Shown here piece after piece: positions 24,972 through 34,006 of a stretch of 64,000 bases of DNA. The first letter of the stretch is position 1. Every line of letters starts with the position of its first letter. The stretch is from assembly GCF_016025525.2 (NCBI RefSeq), contig NZ_JACSGR010000005.1, forward strand, positions 62,001-126,000. The letters run 5' to 3'. The notes under the pieces were generated by a model. The model made no database searches and was not told where the DNA came from. It saw only the letters and a program-made list of their open reading frames with translations. This stretch comes from Eikenella glucosivorans. Lineage in GTDB: Bacteria; Pseudomonadota; Gammaproteobacteria; Burkholderiales; Neisseriaceae. The translations under genes and the position numbers were made by a program.

Positions 24972-25271
24972 ATGAGTGCCATGAAGTTCATTCCTTTGGT
25001 CGAACGGGTTTATGCCGATTTGGACAACGAGCGTTTAAGCCGGCACATTGTCGGGCTGACGCAAACGGATAGCGTTTGCTGCTTCGACGGCGATATGCGC
25101 ACGATTAAAGCAGGCGACTATCTCTATTTGTATATGGATTGCGGCGACGATTATTGCGTGAGCGAAGGCGTCGTGATTGCCAACCCTTATCCGACTGCAC
25201 ACCGATACTGCTGCGTGTTGGATGAAGATATTCTCTTCTGGCAGGATTATTGTGCCGCAACCAATCGTTGA
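24972..25271 (+). CDS. Hypothetical small acidic protein, about 99 aa
   Basis: Reads MSAMKFIPLVERVYADLDNE..., with a second in-frame ATG at 24981. Cys-rich for its size (VCCFDGD, DCGDDYCV, RYCCVLDED). No signal peptide. A TATAAT at 24918-24923 lies a reasonable distance upstream, and a DUS separates it from the start. Family not recognised. The upstream extension of the frame consists of DUS and intergenic DNA and was discarded. Confidence 0.55.
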   Translation: MSAMKFIPLVERVYADLDNERLSRHIVGLTQTDSVCCFDGDMRTIKAGDYLYLYMDCGDDYCVSEGVVIANPYPTAHRYCCVLDEDILFWQDYCAATNR

Positions 25272-25298
25272 TATGCCTCTAAACTTTTAGCTATCTTG

Positions 25299-25377
25299 CT
25301 TTTAGCTTCGCAGAAACTCAGCCTTGCTCTGCAAGACATCGGTCCGCTTCGTTGAAGCTCACGTTTTCAGGTAGCCT
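25299..25377. repeat. Composite repeat, reverse orientation, upstream of rluE
   Basis: On the complement: DUS (25365-25377), GTGAGCTTCAACGAAG, then a CTTGC-AGA-GCAAG hairpin and GAGTTTCTGCGAAGCTAAAA. It ends 21 nt before the rluE start. Confidence 0.85.
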
Positions 25378-25398
25378 TTATTCCCCACCCATACCGCC

Positions 25399-25959
25399 AT
25401 GTCCGATTTAATCGTTTTCAACAAGCCCTACGGTGTGATCTGCCAATTCAGCCCGCACGAAAAACACCGCACGCTCAAAGAATTTATCCCGCTGCCCAGC
25501 GTTTATCCCGCCGGCCGGCTGGACACCGACAGCGAAGGCTTGCTGCTGCTCACTGCCGATGGCCGCCTGCAGGCCAAAATTGCCGATCCGCGCCACAAAA
25601 CGGTGAAAACCTATTGGGCGCAGCTCGAAGGTAGCCCAAACGAAGCCAAGCTGGATTTGCTGCGGCACGGCGTGGATCTGGGCGATTTCGTTACCCGCCC
25701 GGCGCAAATCAGGCTACCTGAAAAATGGGAAACCGAGCGCCTGTGGCCGCGCGTGCCGCCCATCCGCGAGCGCAAGAGTGTGCCGGACTTTTGGCTGGAA
25801 ATCCGCATCAGCGAAGGCAAAAACCGCCAAGTGCGCCGCATGACGGCCAAGGCGGGCTATCCCTGCCTGCGGCTGGTGCGCGTGGGCATCGGTCGGCTGG
25901 ATTTGTGGCAGCTCGGCTTGGCACCGGGGCAGTGGCGGCCGGCACCGTTTTTGCCCTAG
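25399..25959 (+). CDS. rluE: 23S rRNA pseudouridine synthase, RluE-like
   Basis: A 186-aa short RsuA/RluE-family enzyme without an S4 domain. It shows the N-terminal FNKPYGVICQFS, the catalytic-Asp motif AGRLDTDSEGLLLLT, KTYWAQLEG, and ISEGKNRQVRRMTAKAGYP. RluE isomerises U2457 of 23S rRNA in E. coli. An internal DUS (25711-25723) encodes RLPEK. Confidence 0.9.
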   Translation: MSDLIVFNKPYGVICQFSPHEKHRTLKEFIPLPSVYPAGRLDTDSEGLLLLTADGRLQAKIADPRHKTVKTYWAQLEGSPNEAKLDLLRHGVDLGDFVTRPAQIRLPEKWETERLWPRVPPIRERKSVPDFWLEIRISEGKNRQVRRMTAKAGYPCLRLVRVGIGRLDLWQLGLAPGQWRPAPFLP

Positions 25960-26040
25960 CTCAACATTCCTGACGGCAGCCGTGCGCTCGGTATGCCGTT
26001 TGCTTGGCATTTCGTTTAATTTCATCACACGAGGTTCGAT

Positions 26041-26910
26041 ATGGCGGATTTACCCGAGCTTTTGGCGCAGTGGCAGCACACCGCGCGTTTCCGTTTCCCC
26101 CTTTTGGCCAAACCGCGTGCCGAAGACAGCCACAAGGGCACTTTCGGCACAGTGGCGGTGGTGGGCAGCGCGGCCGGCATGAGCGGTGCCGGCGTGCTGG
26201 CGGCCAGCGCGGCTTTGAAAGGCGGAGCCGGCAAAGTGTGGCTCGGGTTTGCGCAAAACGGCCTGCCGCTGCCTTATCTGCCCAACTATCCCGAAATCAT
26301 GCTCACCACCGCCGTGCAGCTGCTGCAGCGGCGCGACATCACGGTGTATGCCGTGGGCTGCGGGCTGGGCATGAGCGACGGTTCGCGCCAGCTGCTGGAG
26401 CAGGCCACCGCCGCCGCCATCCATGCCGACGCGCCACTGCTGCTCGATGCCGACGCGCTCAATATGCTGGCGGTGGAGCGCCTGTTCCTGCCCAACAACG
26501 CCGTTCTCACGCCGCACCCGCTGGAAGCCGCGCGCCTGCTGGATGTTTCCGTGGACGAAGTGCAGGGCAACCGCTATCTGGCTGCCGCGCGGATTGCCGA
26601 GCGTTACGGCAGCTTCGTGGTGCTCAAAGGCGCCCAAACCGTGGTGTGCACGCCAAACGGCCGCATCGTGTATGAAAACGACAGCGGCAACCCCGGGCTG
26701 GCCACCGCCGGCAGCGGCGATGTGCTGAGCGGCTTGCTGGCCGCACTTCTGGCGCAACACCTGCCCCTGCAGGAAGCGGCCTGTGCAGCGGTGTGGCTGC
26801 ACGGCACGGCGGCAGAACTTTTGGCCGCCCGAGGTATCGGCCCGATCGGTTTGACCGCCGGAGAAATCGCCGATGCGGCGCGTGAATTGCGCAATTTGGC
26901 GGCGGGCTAG
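26041..26910 (+). CDS. nnrD: ADP-dependent NAD(P)H-hydrate dehydratase (YjeF C-domain)
   Basis: A 289-aa ribokinase-like fold enzyme that restores NAD(P)H from its hydrated form. Motifs: HKGTFGTVAVVGSAAGMSGA near the N-terminus, LLLDADALNML, VLTPHPLEAARLL and the nucleotide-binding NPGLATAGSGDVLSG (about residues 220-234). It is a stand-alone dehydratase; the epimerase half (NnrE) found fused in many bacteria is absent, so an unlinked NnrE is expected. An ACGAGG ribosome-binding site precedes the ATG. Confidence 0.93.
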   Translation: MADLPELLAQWQHTARFRFPLLAKPRAEDSHKGTFGTVAVVGSAAGMSGAGVLAASAALKGGAGKVWLGFAQNGLPLPYLPNYPEIMLTTAVQLLQRRDITVYAVGCGLGMSDGSRQLLEQATAAAIHADAPLLLDADALNMLAVERLFLPNNAVLTPHPLEAARLLDVSVDEVQGNRYLAAARIAERYGSFVVLKGAQTVVCTPNGRIVYENDSGNPGLATAGSGDVLSGLLAALLAQHLPLQEAACAAVWLHGTAAELLAARGIGPIGLTAGEIADAARELRNLAAG

Positions 26911-27325
26911 GGCAGGATAGTGCTGCATGCTTAACCGTTGCGCCGGCTGCAAAATTGGAGGCTACCTGAAAGCGTGCGCTTCAACGAAGTTAAAACCAAA
27001 TCGCAAAGCAGCAGCCAATCAAATCAGGCTACCTGAAATTTTCAGGTAGCCTGCTTATTTGCAGGATAAGGAGAATGGGAAGTTGCCCAGGGCACGGTTT
27101 GCAGGAAGGCGGTTGAAGCGAAACAACGCAGGCTAGCTGAAAGGTTAAACCGCAAGGAAGTTTCAAACGGCAGGGCCGATCATTTTCAGGTAGCCTTTGT
27201 GCGCAAACAGTTAGGCTTGAGCACGATCGTTGCTCACGCGTTTTCACACGAGATAAAGCCTGCCGACATTAAATCAGGCTACCTGAAATTTTTCAGGTAG
27301 CCTGTGCGGTATCGGGCAGGCAGAT
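26911..27325. other. Gene-free convergent region packed with DUS
   Basis: The region contains a partial composite repeat (DUS 26959-26971 plus GCGCTTCAACGAAGTTAAAAC) and a 27-bp DUS palindrome (27026-27052). A mutated DUS AGGCTAGCTGAAA (27132) and a DUS (27184-27196) follow. A second palindromic pair (27276-27303) probably terminates ppiD on the minus strand. No gene seen. Confidence 0.65.
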
Positions 27326-28867
27326 TTACTGCTCTTCCTGATTCAGTTTTTGGTTGCCGCTGCGTAAGGGGAACTTCTGCTCCAAGCCGCGGAGGAATTG
27401 GGTGTAGAACTGTTCGCCGTTGCGCTGGCCGGCCAGCTGGCGCAGTTGCGGCAGCTGCTCTTTGCTGTTTTCCGGCAGGGAAACGGAGCGCACTTCCACC
27501 AGCGCGGCACCGCTGCCGGGCAGGGTTACCAGCGCGTAGCCAGGCTTGCCGTTTTGCGGCCGGGCTTTAACGATGGCGGAAAAGTTTTCCATACCGAGGT
27601 TTTGCTGCAGCTGGTTGGCGCCCACTTTTTCTACCTGCCCCCATTGCAGCGCGGCCACGGCTTGGCCGGCTTGCAGTTTGCCCAGTGCTTCGGCGGCGGC
27701 GGCTTGTGCCAGCTTGGCGCTTTCGGCGGCAACGTAGTCGCGGCGCACATTGTCTTTGGCTTCTTCAAACGATTGGTTGCGCGCTTTGCTCACGTCGGTG
27801 GCGCGTACGATACGCAGCACGCCGTTGCCCATGTCGAGCAATTCGGAGTTGTGGCGGCGTTCGATTACGTCGGGGCTGAAAATAGCTTGTTTTACCGCAT
27901 CGGGCAGCTGGCTGGCGGATACGTCGGGCTCGCTGAGCCATTCGTCTTGCTTCTGCAGCGGCAGTTTCATCTGTTCGGCCACTTTTTGCAGGCTGTCGGG
28001 GTGGTCGAAGGCGAGCTGTTCCAGCTCTTCGCGGGCTTTGCCCATGGCCTGTGCGGCTTTGCGTTGGCGCACGCTTTCTTCCAGCTGCGCTTTCACGCTG
28101 TCAAACGAAGGTTTGGCTTCGCTGCCGGCGGTAGGCAGGTTTTGGTAGGCTTCCTGCAATTCCTGCGTGCTGACGGTTTGCTGTTTGGCCAGTTCTTCCA
28201 GGCTCAACTCGATGTATTCGAGCTTCACGGCCAGGGGCAGGGCATAGCGGGTTTTGTTGGCGTCGAAATAGGTTTTCAGCGCGGCATCGGTGGGCTGCAC
28301 GCGGGCGGCGTAATCGCTGGCTTTGAAGGGGGCGGTGCGCAGTTCGCGCTCGGTGTTGATCATGCCTAGGAGTTGCTCGGCTTGGCTGTTGCTGACGATA
28401 CTGCCGTTGGAAAGCAGGCTGAGCAGGGTTTGGCGGCGGTATTGGCGGCGCATATTGGTAATCAGCTGCTCTTCGCTCAGGCCGTTTTGGCTCAGATAGG
28501 CTCTGAGCAGCTCGGGGTTAAATTGGCCGTTGGTTTGGAAGGAGGGATCGCGCGCAATCACGTTTTTAATCTGTTCAACCGACAGTTCGCCCACGCCCAA
28601 TTCCATTGCGCCTTGTTCGATATAGGCCTGCTGCACCAGCGATTGGAATACGGATTCGTTGGTAATATCGTTGTTGCCGCTTCGATGTGCGGCGCGGACA
28701 ACGTCTTGCACTTCTTCGGCGGTGATGGTGGTGTCGCCGATTTTGCCGATGTAGTTGCTGCGGATGCCGGAAGACAGGGTTTCTGCACCGAAACCGATGA
28801 AGGTGATGCTAACGCCGGCCAGCAGGATTTGGGACAGGCGGCGGTGTTTTTCGACTATGGCAAACAT
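27326..28867 (-). CDS. ppiD: PpiD/SurA-N family periplasmic folding factor, apparently without parvulin domain
   Basis: 513 aa from ATG 28867. One N-terminal membrane anchor (RRLSQILLAGVSITFIGFG) is followed by the PpiD-type chaperone region. E. coli PpiD is 623 aa with an inserted parvulin domain. Here ELAKQQTVSTQELQEAYQN runs almost directly into the KAQLEESVRQRKAAQ helix, with no parvulin core visible. It probably assists proteins leaving the Sec translocon. The order lon-hupB-ppiD is the same as in E. coli and supports the name. Confidence 0.85.
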   Translation of the reverse strand: MFAIVEKHRRLSQILLAGVSITFIGFGAETLSSGIRSNYIGKIGDTTITAEEVQDVVRAAHRSGNNDITNESVFQSLVQQAYIEQGAMELGVGELSVEQIKNVIARDPSFQTNGQFNPELLRAYLSQNGLSEEQLITNMRRQYRRQTLLSLLSNGSIVSNSQAEQLLGMINTERELRTAPFKASDYAARVQPTDAALKTYFDANKTRYALPLAVKLEYIELSLEELAKQQTVSTQELQEAYQNLPTAGSEAKPSFDSVKAQLEESVRQRKAAQAMGKAREELEQLAFDHPDSLQKVAEQMKLPLQKQDEWLSEPDVSASQLPDAVKQAIFSPDVIERRHNSELLDMGNGVLRIVRATDVSKARNQSFEEAKDNVRRDYVAAESAKLAQAAAAEALGKLQAGQAVAALQWGQVEKVGANQLQQNLGMENFSAIVKARPQNGKPGYALVTLPGSGAALVEVRSVSLPENSKEQLPQLRQLAGQRNGEQFYTQFLRGLEQKFPLRSGNQKLNQEEQ

Positions 28868-29040
28868 AAACGTGATGCGGTGGTTGGGGGAAAGGCGGTA
28901 TTGTAACGGTTCTGACGGTGGCGGGCTAGCGGTTTGCCCAATTGGTTTTGCCTGCTGGAAAGGAAAGATTGGGCTGCATATTGGCAATCGATATTTTCAG
29001 GTAGCCTCTGAGCGGGCTTGAGGCTACCTGAAAATATATA

Positions 29041-29140
29041 GCCGAAGCATTTGTTCCTTCCTTTCGCGTCAGTTTGCCTTGCCGTACTGTTGTATTGCCT
29101 CCGGCTTGCTGCTTGGTGTGAAAAAATAACTGCCTCAGCC
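29041..29140. mobile_element. MITE-like element, copy 1
   Basis: A 100-bp non-coding element whose ends are imperfect inverted repeats (GCCGAAGCATTTGTTCCTTC and, on the complement, GGCTGAGGCAGTTATTTTTTC). Its core TTGCCGTACTGTTGTATTGCC matches the element at 40411-40513. Core and size resemble neisserial Correia-type MITEs. A DUS hairpin with 18-bp arms (28991-29037) abuts its left side. The gap between ppiD and hupB contains only these elements and a terminator. Confidence 0.6.
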
Positions 29141-29199
29141 AGAATAGGCTACCTGAAAATTTCATTTCCGTCCGTATGGGCAAAATAAACAGACAGGCA

Positions 29200-29230
29200 A
29201 AAAAAGACAGGCAAAATACCTGTCTTTTTT
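29200..29230 (-). terminator. Intrinsic terminator of hupB
   Basis: AAAAAAGACAGG (29200-29211) and CCTGTCTTTTTT (29219-29230) form a 12-bp stem with T runs in both directions. It lies 22 bp beyond the hupB stop. Confidence 0.85.
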
Positions 29231-29251
29231 GGCAATCGTATGGTGCGTGGT

Positions 29252-29521
29252 TTACAGCGCGTCTTTCAGCGCTTTGCCGGCACGGAATTTCGGAGACTTG
29301 GCAGCCGGGATAACCAGCTCGGCGCCGGTTTGCGGGTTGCGGCCTTTGCGTTCGGCGCGTTCGCCCACGTAGAAAGTACCGAAGCCGACCAGCGTTACGG
29401 TGTCGCCTTTTTTCAGGGCGGTGGTAACGGCTTTAGTCAGGCCATCCAATGCCTTACCGGCAGCAGCCTTGGAAATATCGGCTTCCTTGGCAATCGCTTC
29501 AATCAATTCAGACTTGTTCAC
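29252..29521 (-). CDS. hupB: DNA-binding protein HU
   Basis: An 89-aa nucleoid protein. It starts with GTG at 29521 (VNKSELIEAIAKEADISKAA), preceded by AAAGGGA. The DNA-binding arm GRNPQTGAELVIPAAKSPKFRAG (in part) is intact. It lies between lon and ppiD, as in many Proteobacteria. The longer upstream frame is not coding. Confidence 0.95.
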   Translation of the reverse strand: MNKSELIEAIAKEADISKAAAGKALDGLTKAVTTALKKGDTVTLVGFGTFYVGERAERKGRNPQTGAELVIPAAKSPKFRAGKALKDAL

Positions 29522-29717
29522 AATAAGTCCCTTTCTGGTTGAGGAGTAACGAAAATCTGCCGATTTGCATCGGCAAGCAATGCTTTTACTTGTAACAGGC
29601 TGCTTTATAGCAAGTCCAAAATCATTGGTCAAGCAAATAAACGGCCGGCTGATGGCTATTTTCAGGGAATCCGGCAGGATTGAGCCTTTCACACAACAAA
29701 GCCTGCCGGATTGTGCA

Positions 29718-32156
29718 TTAATGCTTGGTGGCCCGGCCGCCGGTTTTGGCCGGGGTTTTCGGCTTGGCAGCCGGATCATCCTGCCAGGGCTGCGGCTGGT
29801 ATTCGAGGCCGAAAGAGAGCACTTCGTCGATCCAGCGCACCGGATGGATATTCAGGCCTTCTTTCACGTTTTGCGGGATTTCTTCCAAATCCTTCACGTT
29901 TTCCTTGGGAATCAGCACATGCTTGATACCGCCGCGCAGGGCTGCCAGCAGTTTTTCCTTTAAACCACCGATGGGCAGCACTTCGCCGCGCAAGGTGATT
30001 TCGCCGGTCATGGCCACGTCGGCGCGCACCGGAATGCCGGTGAGGGCGGACACGATGGCCAGCGTCATGGCGATGCCGGCGCTGGGGCCGTCTTTCGGTG
30101 TGGCACCTTCGGGCACGTGCACGTGGATGTCGGTTTTTTCGTAAAAATCCGGTGCGATGCCCAGCACTTCGGCACGCGAGCGCACCACGCTCCAGGCGGC
30201 GGAAATGGATTCCTGCATCACATCGCCCAGCTTGCCGGTGCGTAGGATGTTGCCTTTGCCTTTCAGGGCCACTGCTTCAATGGTGAGCAGTTCGCCGCCC
30301 ACTTCAGTCCACGCCAGGCCAGTTACCTGACCAATACGGTTTTCGCTTTCGGCCACGCCGTAGTCGAAGCGGCGTACGCCGAGGTAATCGTGCAGGTTGG
30401 CGGCATCCACGACTACGGTTTTCGGCTCGGCGGCGTGTTTGCCGGCAGCTTTTTTATCTTGCTCCAGCACCTGCTTCATTACCACTTTGCGACAGATTTT
30501 GGCGATTTCGCGATCCAGCGAGCGCACACCGGCTTCGCGGGTGTAGTAGCGGATGATATCGCGCACGGCGCTTTCTTGAATGTCGATTTCGTCTTTTTTC
30601 ACACCGTTGCGCTCAATCTGCTTGGGCACGAGGTATTGCAGGGCGATATTAACTTTTTCGTCTTCGGTGTAGCCGGAGAGGCGGATGATTTCCATGCGGT
30701 CGAGCAGGGCAGGCGGAATGTCCATGCTGTTGGAGGTGGCCAGGAACATCACGTTGCTCAGGTCGAAATCTACTTCCACATAGTGGTCGGCGAAGGAATG
30801 GTTTTGCTCGGGATCGAGCACTTCCAGCAGCGCGCTGGCCGGATCGCCGCGGAAGTCGCGGCCGAGCTTGTCGATTTCATCGAGCAGGAACAGCGGGTTG
30901 TTCACGCCGGCCTTAATCATATTTTGGATGATTTTGCCGGGCATGGAGCCGATGTAAGTGCGGCGATGACCGCGGATTTCGCTCTCGTCGTGGATGCCGC
31001 CCAAGGCCATGCGTACGTATTTGCGGCCGGTGGCTTTGGCAATGGATTGGCCGAGCGAGGTTTTACCCACGCCGGGCGGGCCGACCAGGCACAGAATCGG
31101 GCCTTTGAGTTTGTTCATGCGTTTTTGCACGGCCAAGTATTCCAAAATCCGCTCTTTCACTTTTTCCAGGCCGTAGTGGTCGGCATTGAGCACCAAATCG
31201 GCCTGTACGATGTCTTTGCTGACCTTGCTTTTCTTCTTCCAAGGAATGTCCACCAGCGTTTCGATGTAATTGCGCACCACGGAAGATTCGGCTGACATGG
31301 GCGGCATCATACGCAGCTTTTTCATTTCGCCCAGCGCTTTTTCTTCCGCTTCCTTGCTCATACCGGCTTCGCGGATTTGCTGTTCGAGCTGGTCGAGTTC
31401 TTCGCGTTCGTCGCCTTCGCCCAGCTCTTTCTGGATGGCTTTCACCTGCTCGTTCAAATAATAATCGCGCTGGGATTTTTCCATCTGGCGTTTCACGCGG
31501 CCGCGGATACGTTTCTCCACCTGCAGGATGTCCAGCTCGGCTTCGAGCTGGCCGAGCAGGTGCTCCATGCGTTCGGCCACGTTGATGATTTCCAAAATTT
31601 CCTGCCGCTGTTCGAGCTTGAGCTGAAGATGGGCGGCGATGGTGTCTACCAAGCGGCTCGGGTCGGCGATGCCGTGGATGGTGCTGGCCACTTCGCCGGG
31701 GATTTTTTTATTGAGCTTGATGAACTGATCGAACTGCGCAAGCAGTGTGCGGCGCAGTGCTTCGTAGTCGCGGCTGTCGGCTTCTTCGGCGGATTCCAGG
31801 ATTTCGATTTGTGCTTGGAAATAATCGCCGCTGTCGTCGATTTCGAGTGCGCGGGCGCGGCGGATGCCTTCCACCAGCACTTTCACTGTGCCGTCGGGCA
31901 GTTTGAGCACTTGCAGGATGTTGGCCAGCGTGCCGATGGCGTGCAAATCATCGGCATTGGGGTCTTCATTGGCGGGGTTTTTCTGCGCTAAGAGGAAGAC
32001 GGGGCCGTCTTGCTCGATGGCGGCGTCGAGCGCGGCGATGGATTTGGGGCGGCCCACAAACAGGGGCAGCACCATGTGCGGATACACCACCACATCGCGC
32101 AGCGGCAACATCGGCAGGGTTTGGATGTTGCTGGATGTATGTTGATTTTGGCTCAT
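29718..32156 (-). CDS. lon: ATP-dependent protease Lon
   Basis: An 812-aa cytoplasmic AAA+ protease. The N-terminal substrate-recognition domain (MLPLRDVVVYPHMVLPLFVG) is followed by Walker A GPPGVGKTS near residue 357. The C-terminal Ser-Lys protease domain has PKDGPSAGIAM (catalytic Ser about 692) and the Lys in LPIGGLKEK (about 733). Length is normal. The C-terminal tail is short, basic and Thr/Pro/Ala-rich. It is divergent from glnA across a 328-bp gap holding a large DUS dyad. A weak stem (AATCCGGCAGG/CCTGCCGGATT, 29668-29712) follows the gene. Confidence 0.97.
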   Translation of the reverse strand: MSQNQHTSSNIQTLPMLPLRDVVVYPHMVLPLFVGRPKSIAALDAAIEQDGPVFLLAQKNPANEDPNADDLHAIGTLANILQVLKLPDGTVKVLVEGIRRARALEIDDSGDYFQAQIEILESAEEADSRDYEALRRTLLAQFDQFIKLNKKIPGEVASTIHGIADPSRLVDTIAAHLQLKLEQRQEILEIINVAERMEHLLGQLEAELDILQVEKRIRGRVKRQMEKSQRDYYLNEQVKAIQKELGEGDEREELDQLEQQIREAGMSKEAEEKALGEMKKLRMMPPMSAESSVVRNYIETLVDIPWKKKSKVSKDIVQADLVLNADHYGLEKVKERILEYLAVQKRMNKLKGPILCLVGPPGVGKTSLGQSIAKATGRKYVRMALGGIHDESEIRGHRRTYIGSMPGKIIQNMIKAGVNNPLFLLDEIDKLGRDFRGDPASALLEVLDPEQNHSFADHYVEVDFDLSNVMFLATSNSMDIPPALLDRMEIIRLSGYTEDEKVNIALQYLVPKQIERNGVKKDEIDIQESAVRDIIRYYTREAGVRSLDREIAKICRKVVMKQVLEQDKKAAGKHAAEPKTVVVDAANLHDYLGVRRFDYGVAESENRIGQVTGLAWTEVGGELLTIEAVALKGKGNILRTGKLGDVMQESISAAWSVVRSRAEVLGIAPDFYEKTDIHVHVPEGATPKDGPSAGIAMTLAIVSALTGIPVRADVAMTGEITLRGEVLPIGGLKEKLLAALRGGIKHVLIPKENVKDLEEIPQNVKEGLNIHPVRWIDEVLSFGLEYQPQPWQDDPAAKPKTPAKTGGRATKH

Positions 32157-32310
32157 TGTTTTCTCTTGTTATCTCGGTTGAAATAGGGTTGAGGCTTTGC
32201 TTTTTCCTCATTGCGGGGCAACGTGGGGGCGGGCGGCTGCTTTTCAAGCGGTAATTGCGTTTACTGCCATGTTTGCTGATCGCCCACGCTAATGCTTGCC
32301 GGAGAGTGAG

Positions 32311-32376
32311 AGGCTACCTGAAAAAGGCTACCTGAAAACATTTTCGGAGTTTCAGGTAGCCTTTTTCAGGTAGCCT
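32311..32376. repeat. Nested double-DUS dyad: 27-bp perfect arms, 12-nt loop
   Basis: Two DUS in tandem (32311-32323, 32325-32337) face two inverted DUS (32350-32362, 32364-32376). The arms are exact complements over 27 bp. The element sits in the divergent lon/glnA promoter region, not after a gene. Confidence 0.9.
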
Positions 32377-32438
32377 TCCGGCTTTTGTTGCGATGGATAT
32401 AAATATGATAAAAATCTATACCGCCGAGCGGCAGTTGT

Positions 32439-32452
32439 GGCAGAATGCCTGC
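32439..32452 (+). promoter_or_regulatory. Candidate sigma-54 promoter of glnA
   Basis: TGGCAGAATGCCTGC contains GG and GC separated by exactly 10 bp, the invariant -24/-12 spacing. It would start transcription near 32464, about 20 nt before the ATG. The match to TGGCAC-N5-TTGCW is partial. Confidence 0.4.
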
Positions 32453-32484
32453 TTGATTTTGTTTCCGCACAGAGGAGTGCCACC

Positions 32485-33903
32485 ATGTCCGTTACCAACG
32501 TAGTCAGAATGATTGAAGAAAACGACGTGCGTTTCGTCGATTTACGTTTTACCGACACCAAAGGCAAACAGCACCATTTCACCGTGCCCGCCGCCGTGGT
32601 GCTGGACGACCCGGAAGAATGGTTTGAAAACGGCCAGCCTTTCGACGGCTCGTCTATCGGCGGCTGGAAAGGTATCCAAGCTTCCGATATGCAGCTGCGC
32701 CCCGATCCGGCCACCGCCTTCATCGATCCTTTCTACGACGATGCCACCGTGGTGCTCACCTGCGACGTGATCGACCCCGCCAGCGGCCAAGGCTACGACC
32801 GCGACCCGCGCTCCATCGCCCGCCGCGCCGAAGCCTATCTCAAAGCCAGCGGCGTGGGTGATACCGCCTTTTTCGGCCCCGAGCCCGAATTTTTCGTGTT
32901 CGACGGCATCGAATTCGAAACCCATATGCACAAAGCCCGCTTCGAAATCACCTCAGAGAGCGGTGCCTGGGCCAGCGGCCTGCACCTCGACGGCCAGAAC
33001 ACCGGCCACCGCCCCACCGTAAAAGGCGGCTATGCCCCAGTGGCCCCGGTAGACAGCGGGCAAGACCTGCGTTCCGCCATGGTGAACATCTTGCAGGAAA
33101 TCGGCATTCCTGTGGAAGTGCACCACGGCGAAGTCGGCACCGGCAGCCAGATGGAGATCGGCACCAAGTTCAGCACCCTGGTGCACCGCGCCGACCAAAC
33201 CCAAGACATGAAATATGTGATTCACAACGTGGCGCACAACTTCGGCAAAACCGCCACCTTCATGCCCAAACCCCTGATGGGCGACAACGGCAGCGGCATG
33301 CACGTGCACCAATCCATCTGGAAAAACGGCCAAAACCTGTTTGCCGGCGACGGCTATGCCGGCCTGAGCGACACCGCCCTCTACTACATCGGCGGCATCA
33401 TCAAGCACGCCAAAGCGCTCAACGCCATCGCCAACCCCTCCACCAACTCCTACAAACGCCTCGTGCCGCATTTTGAAGCGCCCACCAAATTGGCCTATTC
33501 CGCCAAAAACCGTTCCGCTTCCATCCGCATCCCCACCGTGCACAGCGTGAAAGCCCGCCGTGTGGAAGTGCGCTTCCCCGACCCCACGGCCAACCCCTAC
33601 CTTGTGTTTGCCGCGCTCCTGATGGCCGGGCTGGATGGCATTCAGAACAAAATCCACCCCGGCGATCCGGCCGACAAAAACCTCTACGACCTGCCGCCGG
33701 AAGAAGACGCGCTCGTGCCCACCGTGTGCGCCTCCCTGGAAGAAGCGCTGGAAGCCCTCAAAGCCGACCACGAATTCCTGCTGCGCGGCGGCGTGTTCAG
33801 CCAAGACTGGATCAACAGCTACATCGCCTTCAAAGAAGAAGACGTGCGCCGCATCCGCATGGCACCGCACCCGCTGGAATTCGAGATGTATTATTCGCTG
33901 TAA
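32485..33903 (+). CDS. glnA: Glutamine synthetase, type I
   Basis: A 472-aa cytoplasmic enzyme making glutamine from glutamate, ammonia and ATP. Start ATG 32485 has GAGGAG upstream; the longer frame is leader. Signatures: FDGSSIGGWK, NGSGMHVHQS, KPLMGDNGSG, and the adenylylation site region KNLYDLPPEE (Tyr near residue 398), suggesting GlnE control. Ends in the usual PLEFEMYYSL. Confidence 0.97.
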   Translation: MSVTNVVRMIEENDVRFVDLRFTDTKGKQHHFTVPAAVVLDDPEEWFENGQPFDGSSIGGWKGIQASDMQLRPDPATAFIDPFYDDATVVLTCDVIDPASGQGYDRDPRSIARRAEAYLKASGVGDTAFFGPEPEFFVFDGIEFETHMHKARFEITSESGAWASGLHLDGQNTGHRPTVKGGYAPVAPVDSGQDLRSAMVNILQEIGIPVEVHHGEVGTGSQMEIGTKFSTLVHRADQTQDMKYVIHNVAHNFGKTATFMPKPLMGDNGSGMHVHQSIWKNGQNLFAGDGYAGLSDTALYYIGGIIKHAKALNAIANPSTNSYKRLVPHFEAPTKLAYSAKNRSASIRIPTVHSVKARRVEVRFPDPTANPYLVFAALLMAGLDGIQNKIHPGDPADKNLYDLPPEEDALVPTVCASLEEALEALKADHEFLLRGGVFSQDWINSYIAFKEEDVRRIRMAPHPLEFEMYYSL

Positions 33904-33948
33904 GGCGGGCGAACGCGTGACGGCAGGATAAACCTTGCCGTATAGAAA

Positions 33949-33986
33949 AGGCTACCTGAAAACGATTGAAGTTTTTCAGGTAGCCT
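33949..33986. terminator. Inverted DUS pair between convergent glnA and asparaginase
   Basis: AGGCTACCTGAAA 33949-33961 and complement 33974-33986 followed by TTTT; the stem can serve both strands. Confidence 0.7.
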
Positions 33987-34006
33987 TTTGTTGTGCAGCA
34001 GGGCAG

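Noticed and set aside
26959..27303. Closely spaced repeats suggesting a CRISPR array
   Set aside because: The repeats are DUS copies in both orientations with irregular spacing and no unique spacers.
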